NCBI GenBank assembly: GCA_014898415.1 | Contig: RCTD01000002.1 | Location: forward strand, 1,240,001-1,304,000 | Length of the DNA stretch: 64,000 nt | Origin: Stromatinia cepivora | Lineage: Eukaryota > Ascomycota > Leotiomycetes > Helotiales > Sclerotiniaceae | Reading direction: 5' to 3' | Part shown: piece after piece, positions 25,562 through 36,856 of the stretch | Numbering within the stretch: position 1 is the first letter of the stretch | Layout: each line of letters opens with the position of its first letter | Program-made: the position numbers and the translations under genes | The notes under the pieces: model-generated | Database searches by the model: none | The model's input: the letters and a program-made list of their open reading frames with translations, nothing else | Told to the model about the DNA's origin: nothing

Positions 25562-27035
25562 ATGGCGCTGTCAACGTTCGCTGCAAAAGGTCTCGAATTA
25601 GCTGAAAGGGTAGGTGATTTGTTCTCTTGTTCGTCCTGGTGATCCAGGAATATGTGAATGCTTGTTTTCTCGGGAAAAGGGAATTGATTATACACAAGGT
25701 TCGTTCTTACGCTAATATTTTTCGATCTCAGGGTTCCTCCATGCTCTATGGTGCCGGTTATTTTACAGAAGATGAATGGGTGAAGTTAGATGCTTTACTT
25801 CATAGGGGCAAATATGTCTTCACGAATGGTCCGCAAACCTCAGTACCAAGTATTCTCGATGATTTGGAACCTAGAGAATTTTCGGCGATTAGGGATGAAG
25901 CACAATCTGAAACAGAGAGCAATGTTGAAGAAGACCTCCTGATTTTTGATGAGTCTCCCGAGGATAAGACGATAGAAGTTGATTGTTCGGCCACATCGGT
26001 TGATAGTGATAATGAAATACTTTCAAAGTTACCTACAGAAGTCGTGGAATCTCCTGACGATCAGAATCAGCACACGCAGGATCATGGACAGTCACCAAAA
26101 CCAATGGCGCAGTACTACCAACCAAATAACTCCGAGTCCCATCCGGTTTGGCTAACATAATTCAGCATCGATGCCCCTATCGCCCCTAGTAAACCTCTTG
26201 CTCGCTCGGGTTCTTCACAATCAGTTCCTACCGGTTCAAGATCTAGAAAGATAAACCCTTCCGCCTACATAGGCAAACTATTCGTGGCAACAAAAGGGTT
26301 TGAGAGACCGCAAGGGTTTTCTGCCAAGCTGGAGGTTTTTTGCGGTGATGAAATTCAAGTCATGAAACATGTTTCTGGCAATGAATATCGGGGTGTGAAT
26401 CAGAGGACGGGACAGTCTGGTCACTTCAATCTCTCCCTCATCACAGGGGACGCCAAGACTATCGGCAGAGAAGCAGATGATGGTAATACAGTTACGAAAA
26501 AAGCCACAGGCTTTTCGATGGATGAATTAGAGAGACAAAGAACTGCCGAAGTGAGTATATACCGTTTTACCGTCCGAATATTTCTGTTCCTTTCCTAGGT
26601 TAAGCCTTTATGATGTTCATCTCAACTTGTCTCGAATAATGGACTGCTAATTTCATCCAATAATAGTGGGAAAATGACAGTGAGGATGATAATAAATCGG
26701 TATCTATAAAGTCACAAAACGCTTCGAATAGTGGTAAAACTAGGAAGCAGGTAGGAAGCCTGGGTGGTTCCAGATTTGCCTCTCTGGCTGACATTGATCA
26801 CCAAAGCGTCAGCGAGAGCGAGAACGCTAAACTTGAGTCTATGGTTTCCCGTCAGAAGACGGGACTTAATAGAGATGTAGTCGACGAGTCGAACGATGAC
26901 AAGGTTGGTTTTCTTTCCCTGATATATCGCTTAACCCTTTTCTTGCATACTGCCCAATTCGCCTCAACTCCGATAATATGTGTGAAAGTTAGTACATTCC
27001 TAAGAGGAGGACGTGACTGCCTAGAATGGTGTTAG
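25562..27035 (+). CDS. Multi-exon protein with an SH3-like domain, function unknown
   Basis: Four exons join cleanly by frame: 25562-25609, 25732-26111, 26166-26550, 26667-26903 (350 codons). Introns are 122, 54 and 116 bp with GTAGGT, GTACTA and GTGAGT donors. The N-terminal part holds SMLYGAGYFTEDEWVKLDALL, then an acidic disordered stretch (TESNVEEDLLIFDESPEDK). Residues about 165-220 (LFVATKGFERPQGF, VFCGDEIQVMKHVSGNEYRG, NQRTGQSGHF) have the spacing of an SH3 fold: a charged strand, a turn and a conserved Gly-His-Phe. After 26903 either the frame runs on to the stop at 27035 or a GTTGGT donor starts another intron; the 3' end is therefore uncertain. Upstream of the chosen ATG the frame stays open for about 120 bases without another ATG. 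Signalling adaptor is only a guess. Confidence 0.55.
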
Positions 27036-27394
27036 TCACTTTTTGATGTGAAGGGTCTTGTCCATTTAAGGCCAACCGTCGAATTTAAACTACCTCTACG
27101 GGGTGATGCCCTCCATATAGGAGTTTATAAACGTGTGATTCTTATGAATGACATCACCATTGGTTCGAGAAAAGAATTAGAGTTCAACGGCTCCCCGCAC
27201 TAAGGTCAAGCAAACCCTTAGATTCTATTAGGTGCCGGCCGGCATTTGATACGCCATATAAATTCCCACATCTTCTCTCAACTTTCTCAAACATTAAAGT
27301 TTTTACATCACAACTTAACACTTCTTAATAGGAGTCACAAATCGGGATATATCGTCACAAATCAAATAGTACTTCACCAAAACCAGAGGACAAT

Positions 27395-28058
27395 ATGCCA
27401 CGAAACAACAACACCAGAGAAAGGCTCCGTAACAAGCCTTACGAAATCGTCGTCCCAAAGACCGAGGTCTGCTAGTAAGTAAACCATCTCCATCATCTCC
27501 CTGTTCTGCAAACACGCTCAACTTTCAAATCCCAATCCATTATACACGCATGACGAATCACTTTCCAAAAAGTCATTACTAACCCATCTCAGTTTTTGGT
27601 CGATGCCAAAAGGCTGTCGCTACACCGAAGCCCAATGTCGCGACCTCCACGAAGAACGCGAATACACGCTGCAAACCAACCTTCGCAACGGCAAGCCCAA
27701 CCCGGGAGCCCTCTACGACTCCGTGCATGAGATTCCCTCTCCTGCCCCAGGAAAATCTCATCGACCAGCCAAAGTCCCCTCTACCACCGTCGGAAAACGT
27801 TTCACGTGTTACTTTTGGCACCGAGGCGGTTGTAAGAGATCCGAGAAAAATTGTGATTTCTTACATACTTATGTGGGAAGTGAGGGCATCTTGCATTGGG
27901 AAGTACAGAATCAGGCGGCGAAAAATAAACATAGGAAATTAATCGCTAAGCCGAAGTTTTCTGATACGGATATTGATGCCGAGGCGAATGGATGGGGTGC
28001 AAGTAGTTCCGGATTGGGACCTGGATCTCAATTGTCGCCTTCTGATGATAAGTGGTAG
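27395..28058 (+). CDS. Small CCCH zinc-finger protein
   Basis: Probably binds RNA or acts as a regulator. Two exons, 27395-27474 and 27593-28058, split by a 118-bp intron (GTAAGT ... CATCTCAG); 181 aa. Two CCCH fingers: Cys26-Cys35-Cys42-His46 (spacing 8-6-3; the first Cys and the Tyr-Phe-Trp after it come from either side of the intron) and Cys99-Cys107-Cys114-His118 (spacing 7-6-3; CYFWHRGGCKRSEKNCDFLH). The CYFW...GC pattern is seen in many short ascomycete zinc proteins of unknown role. The C end is Gly/Ser rich and disordered. Without the splice the first finger is lost, which supports the intron. Confidence 0.82.
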
Positions 28059-29141
28059 ATAATGGGGCAACCGGGGGGGTGGGTGAGGATGGACATGGTG
28101 ATATATTCTCACTACGATGAAAGGAAGTCGAACAATATCACTGATCAAAATCGTGGAGTATTATCTATCGAAAGGATATCTTACAAAACGGACGACGATA
28201 TCGAATCTACCCAACATAATACAACCACAGCACCATTAATCAAACAAAAGTATCTCTTACTCCCGCATTCATCATTCGAAATAGATATCGCGTTATCTGG
28301 CACAAAAAACATAGTGGGCAGACAGTATCGACAGAAGCAAGTAAGATCTTATAAATGCTCGCATGAAAAATCCAACGCGTTTTTGTTCAATGTGCATTTA
28401 TTTGAATTTCAAGCGAGCGCATCATGGGTAATCTAAGGGTAGAATGGAATCATAGCATGCAATCAATAAAAAAATAGAAAATCATACTATACTTTGCTCC
28501 TTCATGTTCGTGACGTCATGTTATCTTGAAGCTTCGATTTTTATGTTTAGATGAAGACTATGAATCTCACGAAGTGAAGTGAATGAGTATCGCAGCAAAT
28601 GCAGTGAATAGATGTTTGCACCATGATGATTTTAGATAGACCATGACGGTAATATACTGGAGATGGATTACTCGAGTGCTTGAGGAAGATATTCACACCC
28701 AACGATCCCAAGGAACCCCATATTCTCGAAACCATGTATCCGCTCAGAACCAATTATCCATCGCTTCGATGGCCCAGCCCCTATTGCGCATTATTCAATG
28801 TACCTTCCCTCATTTCCCTCTGCTTCCAAAGCAACAACAGCAACAACCGAAGAGAAAGAGAACGCAGTCTCTCAAGTCCAAGAAGGGAAGTTGCAAAGAT
28901 GATAAGCATATGATAGAAGATTATGTTTTTAAAAGTAAGATATTAAAATAAAACTATCTATTAAATCCAATCAACCAACTATTCAGTTTCCCAGCCCAAA
29001 TCCATATCCAGTATCCATACCCAATACCATATCCCATCCATGCCTACCCAATCCCCCATCCCAAATATCCATCCGAATTCGTGAAACATTACAAGATGAA
29101 GAAAATTTTCGTCATATCATTATGAATTATTAAAATGGCCG
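28059..29141. other. Spacer between convergent CCCH and ATG29 genes
   Basis: No gene seen. Frames at 28062-28436 and 28643-28951 are Gln/Lys/Ser-rich and start in the 3' region of the zinc-finger gene. 28983-29075 is a C/A-rich, G-poor stretch made of imperfect CCATATCCA-like units. Confidence 0.45.
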
Positions 29142-30764
29142 TTATAGATATCGACTTCTTAAAGCTTGGCTGATGGTACTCATTCTACTAGCCATCCCGC
29201 CTGCCTGCATGTTGCTCGCGAGTGCCTCTTCTAGTGCACTTTGTGTTACGGAAGCGTCTAGTATTTGTTAGAATTAGCCCATTGTTCTTTCCTCACTCGA
29301 AATTCATTGTATAGGAAAGTTTTCGGGAACAAAAGAGTGGAATTAGAGTTTAAGAAAGGTAATGGGAACTAATGAGAATTACAAAAGGGACAAACAGAAA
29401 ACAAGAATGGAATAAGCCTTATGGCTTGAAAGTCGTGTAGAACGGGGAGGACAGACCATCCAAATCACTAAAGCTACTACCCATACTTGGTGTTCCTCCA
29501 TCACTTCTCTCACTTTGTAACTCTGTTGTTCGGCGCGGGCTTAATGGTCCACTTGGTGGTCGTCTTCCTCCTCCGCTTACAGCATCATGTCTCTTGTTAA
29601 CGATTTGAGCGGTAGAGCTTGTGGAGGAATCAGAAGTTTGTGATTCAATTGGTACTGGTTTCTTGGGAAGAACCGGCGTTCGTCGTGAGATATTGCGGGG
29701 GTCTCCACGAAGGGTGGCAGATGGATCGTGAGAGGTGGGGAGAAAGGCGGGTTCGTCATCATCTGAAGAGGGGCCTTGGGTTTTCTTCTTGCTGGAGGGA
29801 AAGCGTCGGTGGAGGAGCCTCGACTGAAATGGAAAAGCATCGTCATCAGAAGAGTCCTCGGGAGAGGAAAGCTGTACCTGTTGTGGAGAATTTCTAGGCG
29901 GATGGTCGATCGCCATTGAAGCAGGTCGTGATCGTGGTTTCGGAGAGAGAGGTCGTCGGTCTATGGTGGCATGACTTGGCCGTGGACTTGTTGGGGCAAA
30001 TGTTCGGGATTGGATCGTTGTGTCTCGAGATGAGGTGCGAGAGATTGGCGGAGCTACTTGACGTTAGATATATGATATGATACATAGCTAAGATTTGAGA
30101 TCATACCTATTGCGCGATTTGGTGTATCTGGTACGCTTCCATCATTCTTCGATAAAGATGTTTCTTTCCTATTAGATAGAGAGGATTGAATTCGTGGACC
30201 TGCGAATAATGAACCCCTAAATCGAAGAGTCGCATGTGCCGACATACCTCCACCTCCAGATCCTGTCCTCTTCATTCCTTCGCCACCCGTTGTTTCCGAT
30301 GTGCTGCCTGGAACTGGTGACGGAGCCAAAGAACCTTTAGATACCGTCACTTTCCTCATCTGCGCGCGAACTTGGGAGAGTTGTCGTTCGTAAAGCCATG
30401 CTGCTTGTTGAAGAAGGAATGCAAGAGTAACTTCGAATTTTGTAGCTCTGCGGTCGAATTAGGTTGAATAAAAAAATGCGAAGATGTAACCTACAATGCA
30501 GCCCCTATATCAGTTAGCATAGTAATACTCATAATTTATTCAAGGACTTACAATCAACATCACTATTCTTCGGAGCTTTGGACAATATCTTCCATAGAGC
30601 CTTGTCCTTGGCTGCATCCCATTCCACCTACTGAAGTCAGTACGAATCATTTAATTCATGAGAATATTCCATACATCTGGAGGATCAACAAAGTCACCAC
30701 GTGGAAATGGTAATCTTATGAATACAGTATAAGAATGATCTGGATCTGGATCTGGATTTGACAT
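29142..30764 (-). CDS. ATG29: Autophagy protein Atg29
   Basis: Part of the Atg17-Atg31-Atg29 scaffold that recruits the autophagy machinery to the pre-autophagosomal structure. Six exons: 30764-30675, 30627-30552, 30504-30495, 30447-30107, 30056-29457, 29257-29142; 410 aa. The conserved N domain reads YTVFIRLPFPRGDFVDPP (12-29), EWDAAKDKALWKILSKA, and TLAFLLQQAAWLYERQLSQV, then a long Ser/Pro-rich disordered region. The last exon gives the conserved end MASRMSTISQALRSRYL. Exon 3 is only 10 nt, flanked by two 47-bp introns with good branch sites. The last intron (199 bp) has a weak GTCTGT donor; without it the protein stops at 29419 and loses 38 conserved C-terminal residues. Confidence 0.96.
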
Positions 30765-31099
30765 TGTTGTTTTTAGTTGATTGTGATAATGCTGTGGATG
30801 CTTTAATGTTCTCCATACTCATAAAGCTAGTCGTCGTTCTAGTAAATTGTAGGGTGCACCTAGCAGTACCATTGAAAATACTATGGAAATGTATGTAAGG
30901 AAGCCTTTTGCGACTGTATCAGAATAATTTCGAAAGACATATTTCATTACAATTATCTATTGAATTGGAAAACTTAGTTCGGATTGATTAAAATGGGTAA
31001 CAATTCTCATGTTGCATTTTGAGTATATATATGTTAATAATCTTACCGCTGCCATCGACCTCACTACTCTGCAAGCAGAGATATGAGGTGTCACGTGCT
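30765..31099. other. Spacer between ATG29 and tRNA-Pro
   Basis: 335 bp with no gene. It contains the ATG29 promoter and the 5' flank of the tRNA, with TATATATA at 31024-31031 about 70 bp before the tRNA. Confidence 0.5.
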
Positions 31100-31201
31100 G
31101 GTGTTGTGGTTTAGTGGTATAATTCTTGCTTAGGGATTTATCAATCCGCAATGATTGATTCTCCATGTAAGAGGTCCCCGGTTCAATCCCGGGCAACGCC
31201 C
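31100..31201 (+). tRNA. tRNA-Pro (AGG) with a 30-nt intron
   Basis: Acceptor stem GGTGTTG (31100-31106) pairs with CAACGCC (31194-31200) with one T-G wobble; discriminator C at 31201. The anticodon stem CTTGC/GTAAG closes a loop of TTAGGG+T with anticodon AGG at 31132-31134. The intron is 31136-31165, after position 37 as is usual. The T arm (CCCCGGTTCAATCCCGGG) holds a good B box. A T5 run at 31204-31208 can stop RNA polymerase III. A tRNA-Gly reading (CC of CCAT as anticodon) needs the intron in a non-standard place and was dropped. Confidence 0.92.
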
Positions 31202-31980
31202 TGCTTTTTGAAATTTTTTGGGGACCATTTCTTTTGGTTGAGGAACCTAGTTGGCTCCTTGATGGATTCTATTTTGCTTTGGTTGGTGGGATTTGTCTTA
31301 GGGGAACACTTGCGGCTACTTCAACTGATTGGTTCACAGCTTTGCCGAGATCTCCTATTTTCTCTCAACCGCCTTGAACACAAATGAGACGCTCTTACTG
31401 CTGCTTCTTATCTGGCATTTCGTCTGCAAAGATCCCAATGTTCGCAATTTTGGCGCCTGAAGCTCTGTATTGCAGATACGTCTTGTCCAGGAGGATTTTC
31501 TCTCTGAATTCCTGTGGCATCTAGCTGCTACCGAAGGCATTTCAAATAGCGCGGTAGATGTTTTGTTTTGAAAGATCTGCCAGTCATAGGGTTCCAAAAT
31601 TGAGGAGGCAGCGATGGAAGGAGCTGCTACGAAAGAAGCCAAGGGGCATACAAAGACCGAGGCTTAGAAGGACATATGGCTGCTGAGTGATTTGAAAAAT
31701 AAGCCAGTGTGATGACGGTTTATAGAATGTGTAACGTTACGGCTTTCATGTGTATTGGAGTTGCAATACTATAATTTTCCTTTGTTTTTATTTTCAGTTA
31801 TTCTGACTTCAATGAATAATAACCTCACAACCATCAGGGTTAGAATCTTGAAAGTTGCATTATTAGATTCAAATTAATTAGTAGTATAATTGTAGAATTT
31901 AAAATATCGTAAATTATATCACTGATTTACCTTGAATATCGAATGAGATCAGGTCTCAAGTAGCAACATAGTATTTGGGG
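31202..31980. other. Spacer downstream of tRNA-Pro
   Basis: About 780 bp without a supported gene; the last 250 bp before the F-box-like gene are AT rich. A 95-codon - frame (31355-31642) has no family features. Confidence 0.45.
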
Positions 31981-32813
31981 TCAAAAGTGGTACCACCAAT
32001 TGCTATTCAAGTCATAGCAATTTGAAAAGTGGCTACTTGGGGTGCATACCGATGATCTAATTCCTCCATCTGCGCCCTTTTCTTGTTCAATGTGATACCA
32101 CACGCCATGAAACCTAATCCTAGCCGTACCACCAAGGTACCAATCCGTCGAAAAGGCGTTAAGAAACGCCGGAAACCAGTCGGCTCCCATATTGCATGGA
32201 GAAGGAATAGGCGCCGCTGATTGATGTCGTGGGATCGGTCTCACATGATAGTTGTCTTCATTTTCCTGCACTAGGTCTGTGTAAAGATCATATGCCTCGC
32301 GTAGTCGTTCGAGATTGAAATCTAGTCCAGAGCTCGGGGGTGCATATAAAGTCGTGAGGAGGAATCGTCCCCCAACACAATATCGATGTTGAGTAAAATA
32401 GCTCGATGTGGATGGACGGGGCAACGCCCAATTTACATATAGACGCATGCCATCGTAGAAATATTGGCGGTCTTTGTTTATCCAACCACCAATAAGATGA
32501 TGCAACTTCTTCTCACGATCAGCCGGATCAATGCTTTCATCTTTGGGATCCCAAAGTAGTGTTTCGAGCTTGACAGGCTTGCTATGTTGGTGCTTGAACT
32601 CGAAATAAAATCGGGCACAAGTGAGTCCGAAGGAGGCAGCAAAGCAAGGTGAAAGATGCGACATGATTTCGGAGATCATCTCGTCTGGGATATCTTAAGT
32701 GGGAAGTAAGTCTAGCTAGTCACTGGAGAAAATGAGGGCTACTTACTGCTCATTGTGGGTTTAGCGAGGGGCGAAGTATCTACGATCGTAGTTGTTGTGT
32801 TACTGTTCTCCAT
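31981..32813 (-). CDS. F-box-like protein, lineage-specific family, copy 1
   Basis: Two exons, 32813-32747 and 32693-31981, around a 53-bp phase-1 intron; 259 aa. Exon 1 is short and Thr-rich (MENSNTTTTIVDTSPLAKP). Exon 2 opens with an F-box-like helix pair, IPDEMISEIMSHLSPCFAAS then FGLTCARFYFEF, where Cys-x-Arg-x-Tyr/Phe recurs in the other copies. A middle motif LIGGWINKDRQYFYDG follows. Unlike the other copies it lacks the C-terminal Glu-Trp-x-x-Met/Leu end, so its 3' part may have changed or have another exon. F-box proteins usually link substrates to SCF ubiquitin ligases; that role here is inference. Confidence 0.7.
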
Positions 32814-33114
32814 CCGTTCAACTTTCTGATCCGGGAAACTTTCTCTGATTACAGATATGATCAAAATATTGTTGATGGTTGATATGATATGTGTAGATAT
32901 GTAAATGTATGAAAAGATGATTCTGTAGAAATGGTGGGTGTTGAAGTTGCTACTTTGAAATGATCTCCAGACTTTAAGGAGTATTTAAGTTGTAGGTTGA
33001 CAGAGGTGCTGCTTATAGAAGCTTCAATAAATCATCCGGTGATGATGCAGCACGCTCACAAATGCCGTAACAAAATATTTGATTAAAAGCCGTAGTCCCA
33101 GCCCAACCAAGGCG

Positions 33115-33567
33115 TTCGGATGTAGGCTGCGCAACGGGTACCCGCAAGGCGGATAATGACTCTAACAGATTATCCGCTGAATATCTGTTTACAAATCGGA
33201 TTATTTATACATATCAATAGATTATTTATTTATCTACAAATTATCCATTTACCCACAAATTGATAGATTATCTATAGATAAACAAATAATTTACAGATTA
33301 TCCATCTATTCATAAGTAAACAGATTATTCATAAATAATTTGCAAATAATTTGCAGATTATCTATTTACTTATAGATAATCCATCAATCCATAAATAAAC
33401 GAATAATCCGCAAATAATCTACAGATACTCATTTACAAATCGGATTATTTTAAAACCTCAACAAATAACCCACAAAATAAATAGACTATTCAACGAATAA
33501 CCCGCGAAGCAGATTATCCACAAGTACCCGCAGATTGCGGGTAATTTATGCGCAGCCTATTCGGATG
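33115..33567. mobile_element. hAT-like MITE built of degenerate ATTATCC repeats, with 8-bp target duplication
   Basis: The element spans 33123-33559 (437 bp). Its ends are inverted repeats, TAGGCTGCGCA at the left and TGCGCAGCCTA at the right, followed inward by CGGGTACCCGCA-like and TGCGGGTA sequences. The 8 bp TTCGGATG lies on both sides (33115-33122 and 33560-33567). The interior is a chain of variants of AGATTATCCATTTAC and its complement in both orientations. No coding frame. Eight-base duplications and short terminal inverted repeats fit the hAT superfamily; the transposase source is not in the window. Confidence 0.85.
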
Positions 33568-34299
33568 TCTTTGAGAGGCCCTCTAACATGCTGGGTGGGG
33601 GTTATTTCTATGTAAACCCCAAAGGCTGAAATGCAGTACATAGAGCACTATACCGTATCCTGGTTCTTAGAAATCGATCGATGAAACTATATAAGAATCG
33701 AATCCAACAGTTTCACATTCAGGTGAATGACCAATCGGCGAGTGACTAACCCCCATCACCTATTTAGGACCCCGACCTGGCATATAAGAGAGTTTGAAAA
33801 AATAAAAGAAGACCCTCGACATTAAAATTGGCCCTAACCGTACTTCATTACGCAACTTCGTGAACATCCAATGTATGCGAGTTTGAGAGTGAGCCCCTGT
33901 GTCCAATAGTCCGGTCTCCAATCCAACAATGAGAGGCTTGTGAATTAGAAACGGCTTTGAACGTTGAGATGATCCAAAAATCAAGACTTTTTTCAATCAT
34001 TAAATCTATTTTGGGAAAGCTAGTCAATTTGAATGCTATGAGAAATGTTCAGAATCACATAGAGATTTTTTTTTTGCACATGATTGCAAACATTTGTCAG
34101 ATTGGATGGAAAGAGCTCATGAACTATCTATAATATGGAAGATTATCACTATGTATGAGTGAACAGATATTTTTAAAGATTTATTCTCGAATGTGAATTG
34201 AAATACACGTCATGGAGTCTGACGTCGTTCTTCTGTCTTCCTTAAAACTCACCATTACCCTCTTGTAATTGGGAGGTTAGTTCTGTGATATCTCCCTTC
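33568..34299. other. Spacer between MITE and F-box-like copy 2
   Basis: About 730 bp; nothing recognisable. A 78-codon - frame (33760-33996) lacks family features. Confidence 0.45.
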
Positions 34300-35230
34300 T
34301 TAGGAATCAATCATTGATGTCCATTCTGAAAGTGCATCCAAAGCTAATTCAGCGTGACGTGAAGCCCAAATCTCTTGGAAGCTTGCACGATTCTGTTGCC
34401 ACAAAAAACAGTTCTCCCAATACCATCCCCAGTGCTTCCTGTCATAAGCCACCTCCATAGTGCTTAAAATCACCTTTGTGGCTTCCTCTTCCCAATTCTC
34501 GAGTCCCATATTGAACGGGCTAGGTAAATGGCTTGACTTGAAAGGTCGTTCCGGATCCTCCCCTCCTTCCCATGGGATGGGCCAGCCGGGCCAATCGATC
34601 AACTCCGTACAGAGCTTTTTCTGGTAGTGGCGTGGTCTTGTAAAGAGGTAATAGTCTTCGTAGCTTTCTCGAAGACGTGTTCTCAGGATTTTTCCAGGAT
34701 GATCCTCCGGGGCATCTTTGGGAACCCGCGGGTATACAGACTCGAGGAGAAAGCGAGATGGACCTAATGTAATCCGGCCAGGTCTTTTACGTTGAATTGG
34801 ATTTTCCCATGAAAAGCGCTCTGTCCAAAGCTCATACCCGTGTCCTAGGCCATGCCAGTGGTTTATCAATCTATATAATGGAACCTGCGTGGGTGGAGAG
34901 TTATATCGGGCAGGAACGTCAACCGCACTTCTCAACTTTATCTTTAATGGGTATAAACGTTTGTATACGTCATACATCTCCGAGCAAGTCAAGCCAAGAG
35001 GGACCGAGTTCGCCCAGCCAAGATGTTCCATGATGTGGTATATGATTTCGAGTGAAAAATCTCCAAGCTCGCAACCGTATTTGGGTGCTATTCGAAAAAT
35101 CAGCAAAAACACAGTTTTTAAATTACGTAGAATATCACCCACCTTTCCTGGGGCGGACATCGGGGAGGCCCTTCTTTCTGTTCCTCGGTGGCTTTGGTTG
35201 AGAGTTCGCCTTCTTTCTCTTGGATGCCAT
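34300..35230 (-). CDS. F-box-like protein, lineage-specific family, copy 2
   Basis: Two exons, 35230-35143 and 35087-34300, with a 55-bp phase-1 intron (GTGGGT ... AATAG); 291 aa. Exon 1 is strongly basic (MASKRKKANSQPKPPRNRKK), suiting a nuclear signal. Exon 2 starts with DFSLEIIYHIMEHLG and VPLGLTCSEMYDVYKRLYPL, the F-box-like core of the family. The middle motif is LYRLINHWHGLGHGYELW and the protein ends ALSEWTSMIDS, the family C-terminal signature. A longer unspliced frame reaching 35160 would replace the basic exon by intron sequence. Trp-rich middle region (WPGWPIPWEGG). Function unknown; SCF adaptor is a family-level guess. Confidence 0.75.
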
Positions 35231-35912
35231 TCTTCTAGTTGTCTAAAATTTTATCTTTAAGATAGCTGCATGTGCTAGATGAATCTGCGATGGAAGGATT
35301 CTCGTGCGAAAATGTGCGTAGCCTCACAGGCGCCAAGCACAAATACTAAAATTACAGATTGACCGAGTTGCTTGATCTGCTCAAATCACTTATGAAATGG
35401 ATTTCTTGTAGGATTGCTTCTAATTGAAAGAAGGGGATAAGGCTTGCAGTTTAGAATTTTAAATATCCAAAAGAAATAAGGTGCTTCGGTGGATGCCGTA
35501 TTGAATCGACAGATTAAGCTAGTCCAGAGTGCCAAATTGTACTGCTGCCCTGTATTGATCGGATATATTCCAGTCATCTGATCTCAATTGAAAATTTATT
35601 CTTAAGTGAATTCAGCATTGCTTCTTCTCCTGGCGTTGTCGTACTCATGAACTTTCATGATAAATTTTCCTTTGGTTCGTAAATCCGGCGGTCAGAAAAA
35701 AGATATTCATGTATTAATTAATAATCGGTATTAAATACATAAACTGCGATGAAACCAGAAAAGTAAAGGCGTTTGTCAATCATTACAAGGAACTACAATG
35801 CCGTAGCCTTCCGTTTTTCCCTTCATATAATACGATGTTGAATTTCGATCATTGAGCTCATGAACAGCATTCCATACAGTTCCTTTGTACACTGTGTCTT
35901 CCACAAAAGTTC
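35231..35912. other. Spacer between F-box-like copy 2 and a surface protein gene
   Basis: About 680 bp; promoter of copy 2 and 3' flank of the next gene. No other gene visible. Confidence 0.45.
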
Positions 35913-36856
35913 CTAGCTGCCTTGCAATTCAGCTCTTTCACGGCCACCAATCTCGGCTATTACGTTGGTTGTGTTTCCAGTGAAGTATTGCTTGGGCGGA
36001 TCATAATACGTTGGAGGTTCTGTGGGAAGGTCGATCGGAGGTCTGGTAGAAGCACTTTTGGCATTGCGTCTCCGCCTGAAAATAAAAAAAGCCAACCCAG
36101 CAATTAACAAAGCTGCACCCACAATACCAACAGCAATACCGGCTTTTGCACCTCCACTTAGGCCATTGTCATTGTCCCCAGAGGTGGGTGTGGACGAGGA
36201 TGTCGCTGATGGCGTAGCGATTCCCGCAGTCGATGTTACCGGTGGTGTTGCTACAGTGGTAGCAAAACTTGTGCTTGAAGCAGACGAAGATGTTTGACTA
36301 GAAGAGGTTGTCGAAGACGATGAAGAACCTCCGTTGATAATCAAGAATCCAGTACTGGAGACCTCTTGGGAGCTCGCGTTATACACAGAGCTGAGATCCT
36401 TAAACCGGAGGACGTATTTTGCGTCCTTACTCAAAACTTTCGCTGGGATTGTGATGGTCCAGTCATATGTACCACTGCTGTTGGTGTTCACATTCTCTGA
36501 AGGATTGAAGAATCATCAGCAAAATGTCCCGGGTGTAAAATTTAGCAATAGGACTTGAAAGTGGGGAAGTGCAGTCAACAGTGAATATTCATACCTGTGA
36601 GCAGTTGACTGAATTGTGTGTTCTGGTAATCCCATGTCGTAACCCACAGATTGGATAGTGTATTAAATTCATATCCCTCTGGGGCTGGGTTCCAAGTAAC
36701 CTGAAGAGTTATACCCTCTGTATATGTTTTAGAAAGGTCTGCGGTGTTACCATCTGGTACAACCCATACGGCCGATGATACGTAAGTTTGAGCGCGGGCT
36801 GATAGAGCGCAGAGGATATAAATGTAGAAAATAACGTTGAGGATAGAGAATTCCAT
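35913..36856 (-). CDS. Mucin-like single-pass cell-surface protein
   Basis: Two exons, 36856-36595 and 36496-35913, with a 98-bp phase-1 intron; 281 aa. Signal peptide at about residues 1-22 (MEFSILNVIFYIYILCALSARA), an extracellular beta-rich domain (ITLQVTWNPAPEGYEF, YVLRFKDLSSVYNASSQEVS) with the Ig-like pattern common in fungal surface proteins, a Ser/Thr/Pro stalk at about 145-195, one membrane segment at about 205-227 (GIAVGIVGAALLIAGLAFFIF) stopped by RRRR, and a Pro/Tyr-rich cytosolic tail (PTYYDPPKQY). This is the layout of wall-stress sensors and related proteins; a sensing role is inference. Confidence 0.83.

Noticed and set aside
28643..28951. 102-codon + frame with Gln/Lys-rich end
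   Set aside because: No homology, overlaps another frame, and lies between two 3' ends.
31100..31201. Reading the tRNA as Gly with a CCAT loop
   Set aside because: Would need the intron before the anticodon; the AGG reading puts it after position 37, the normal place, and matches tRNA-Pro arms.
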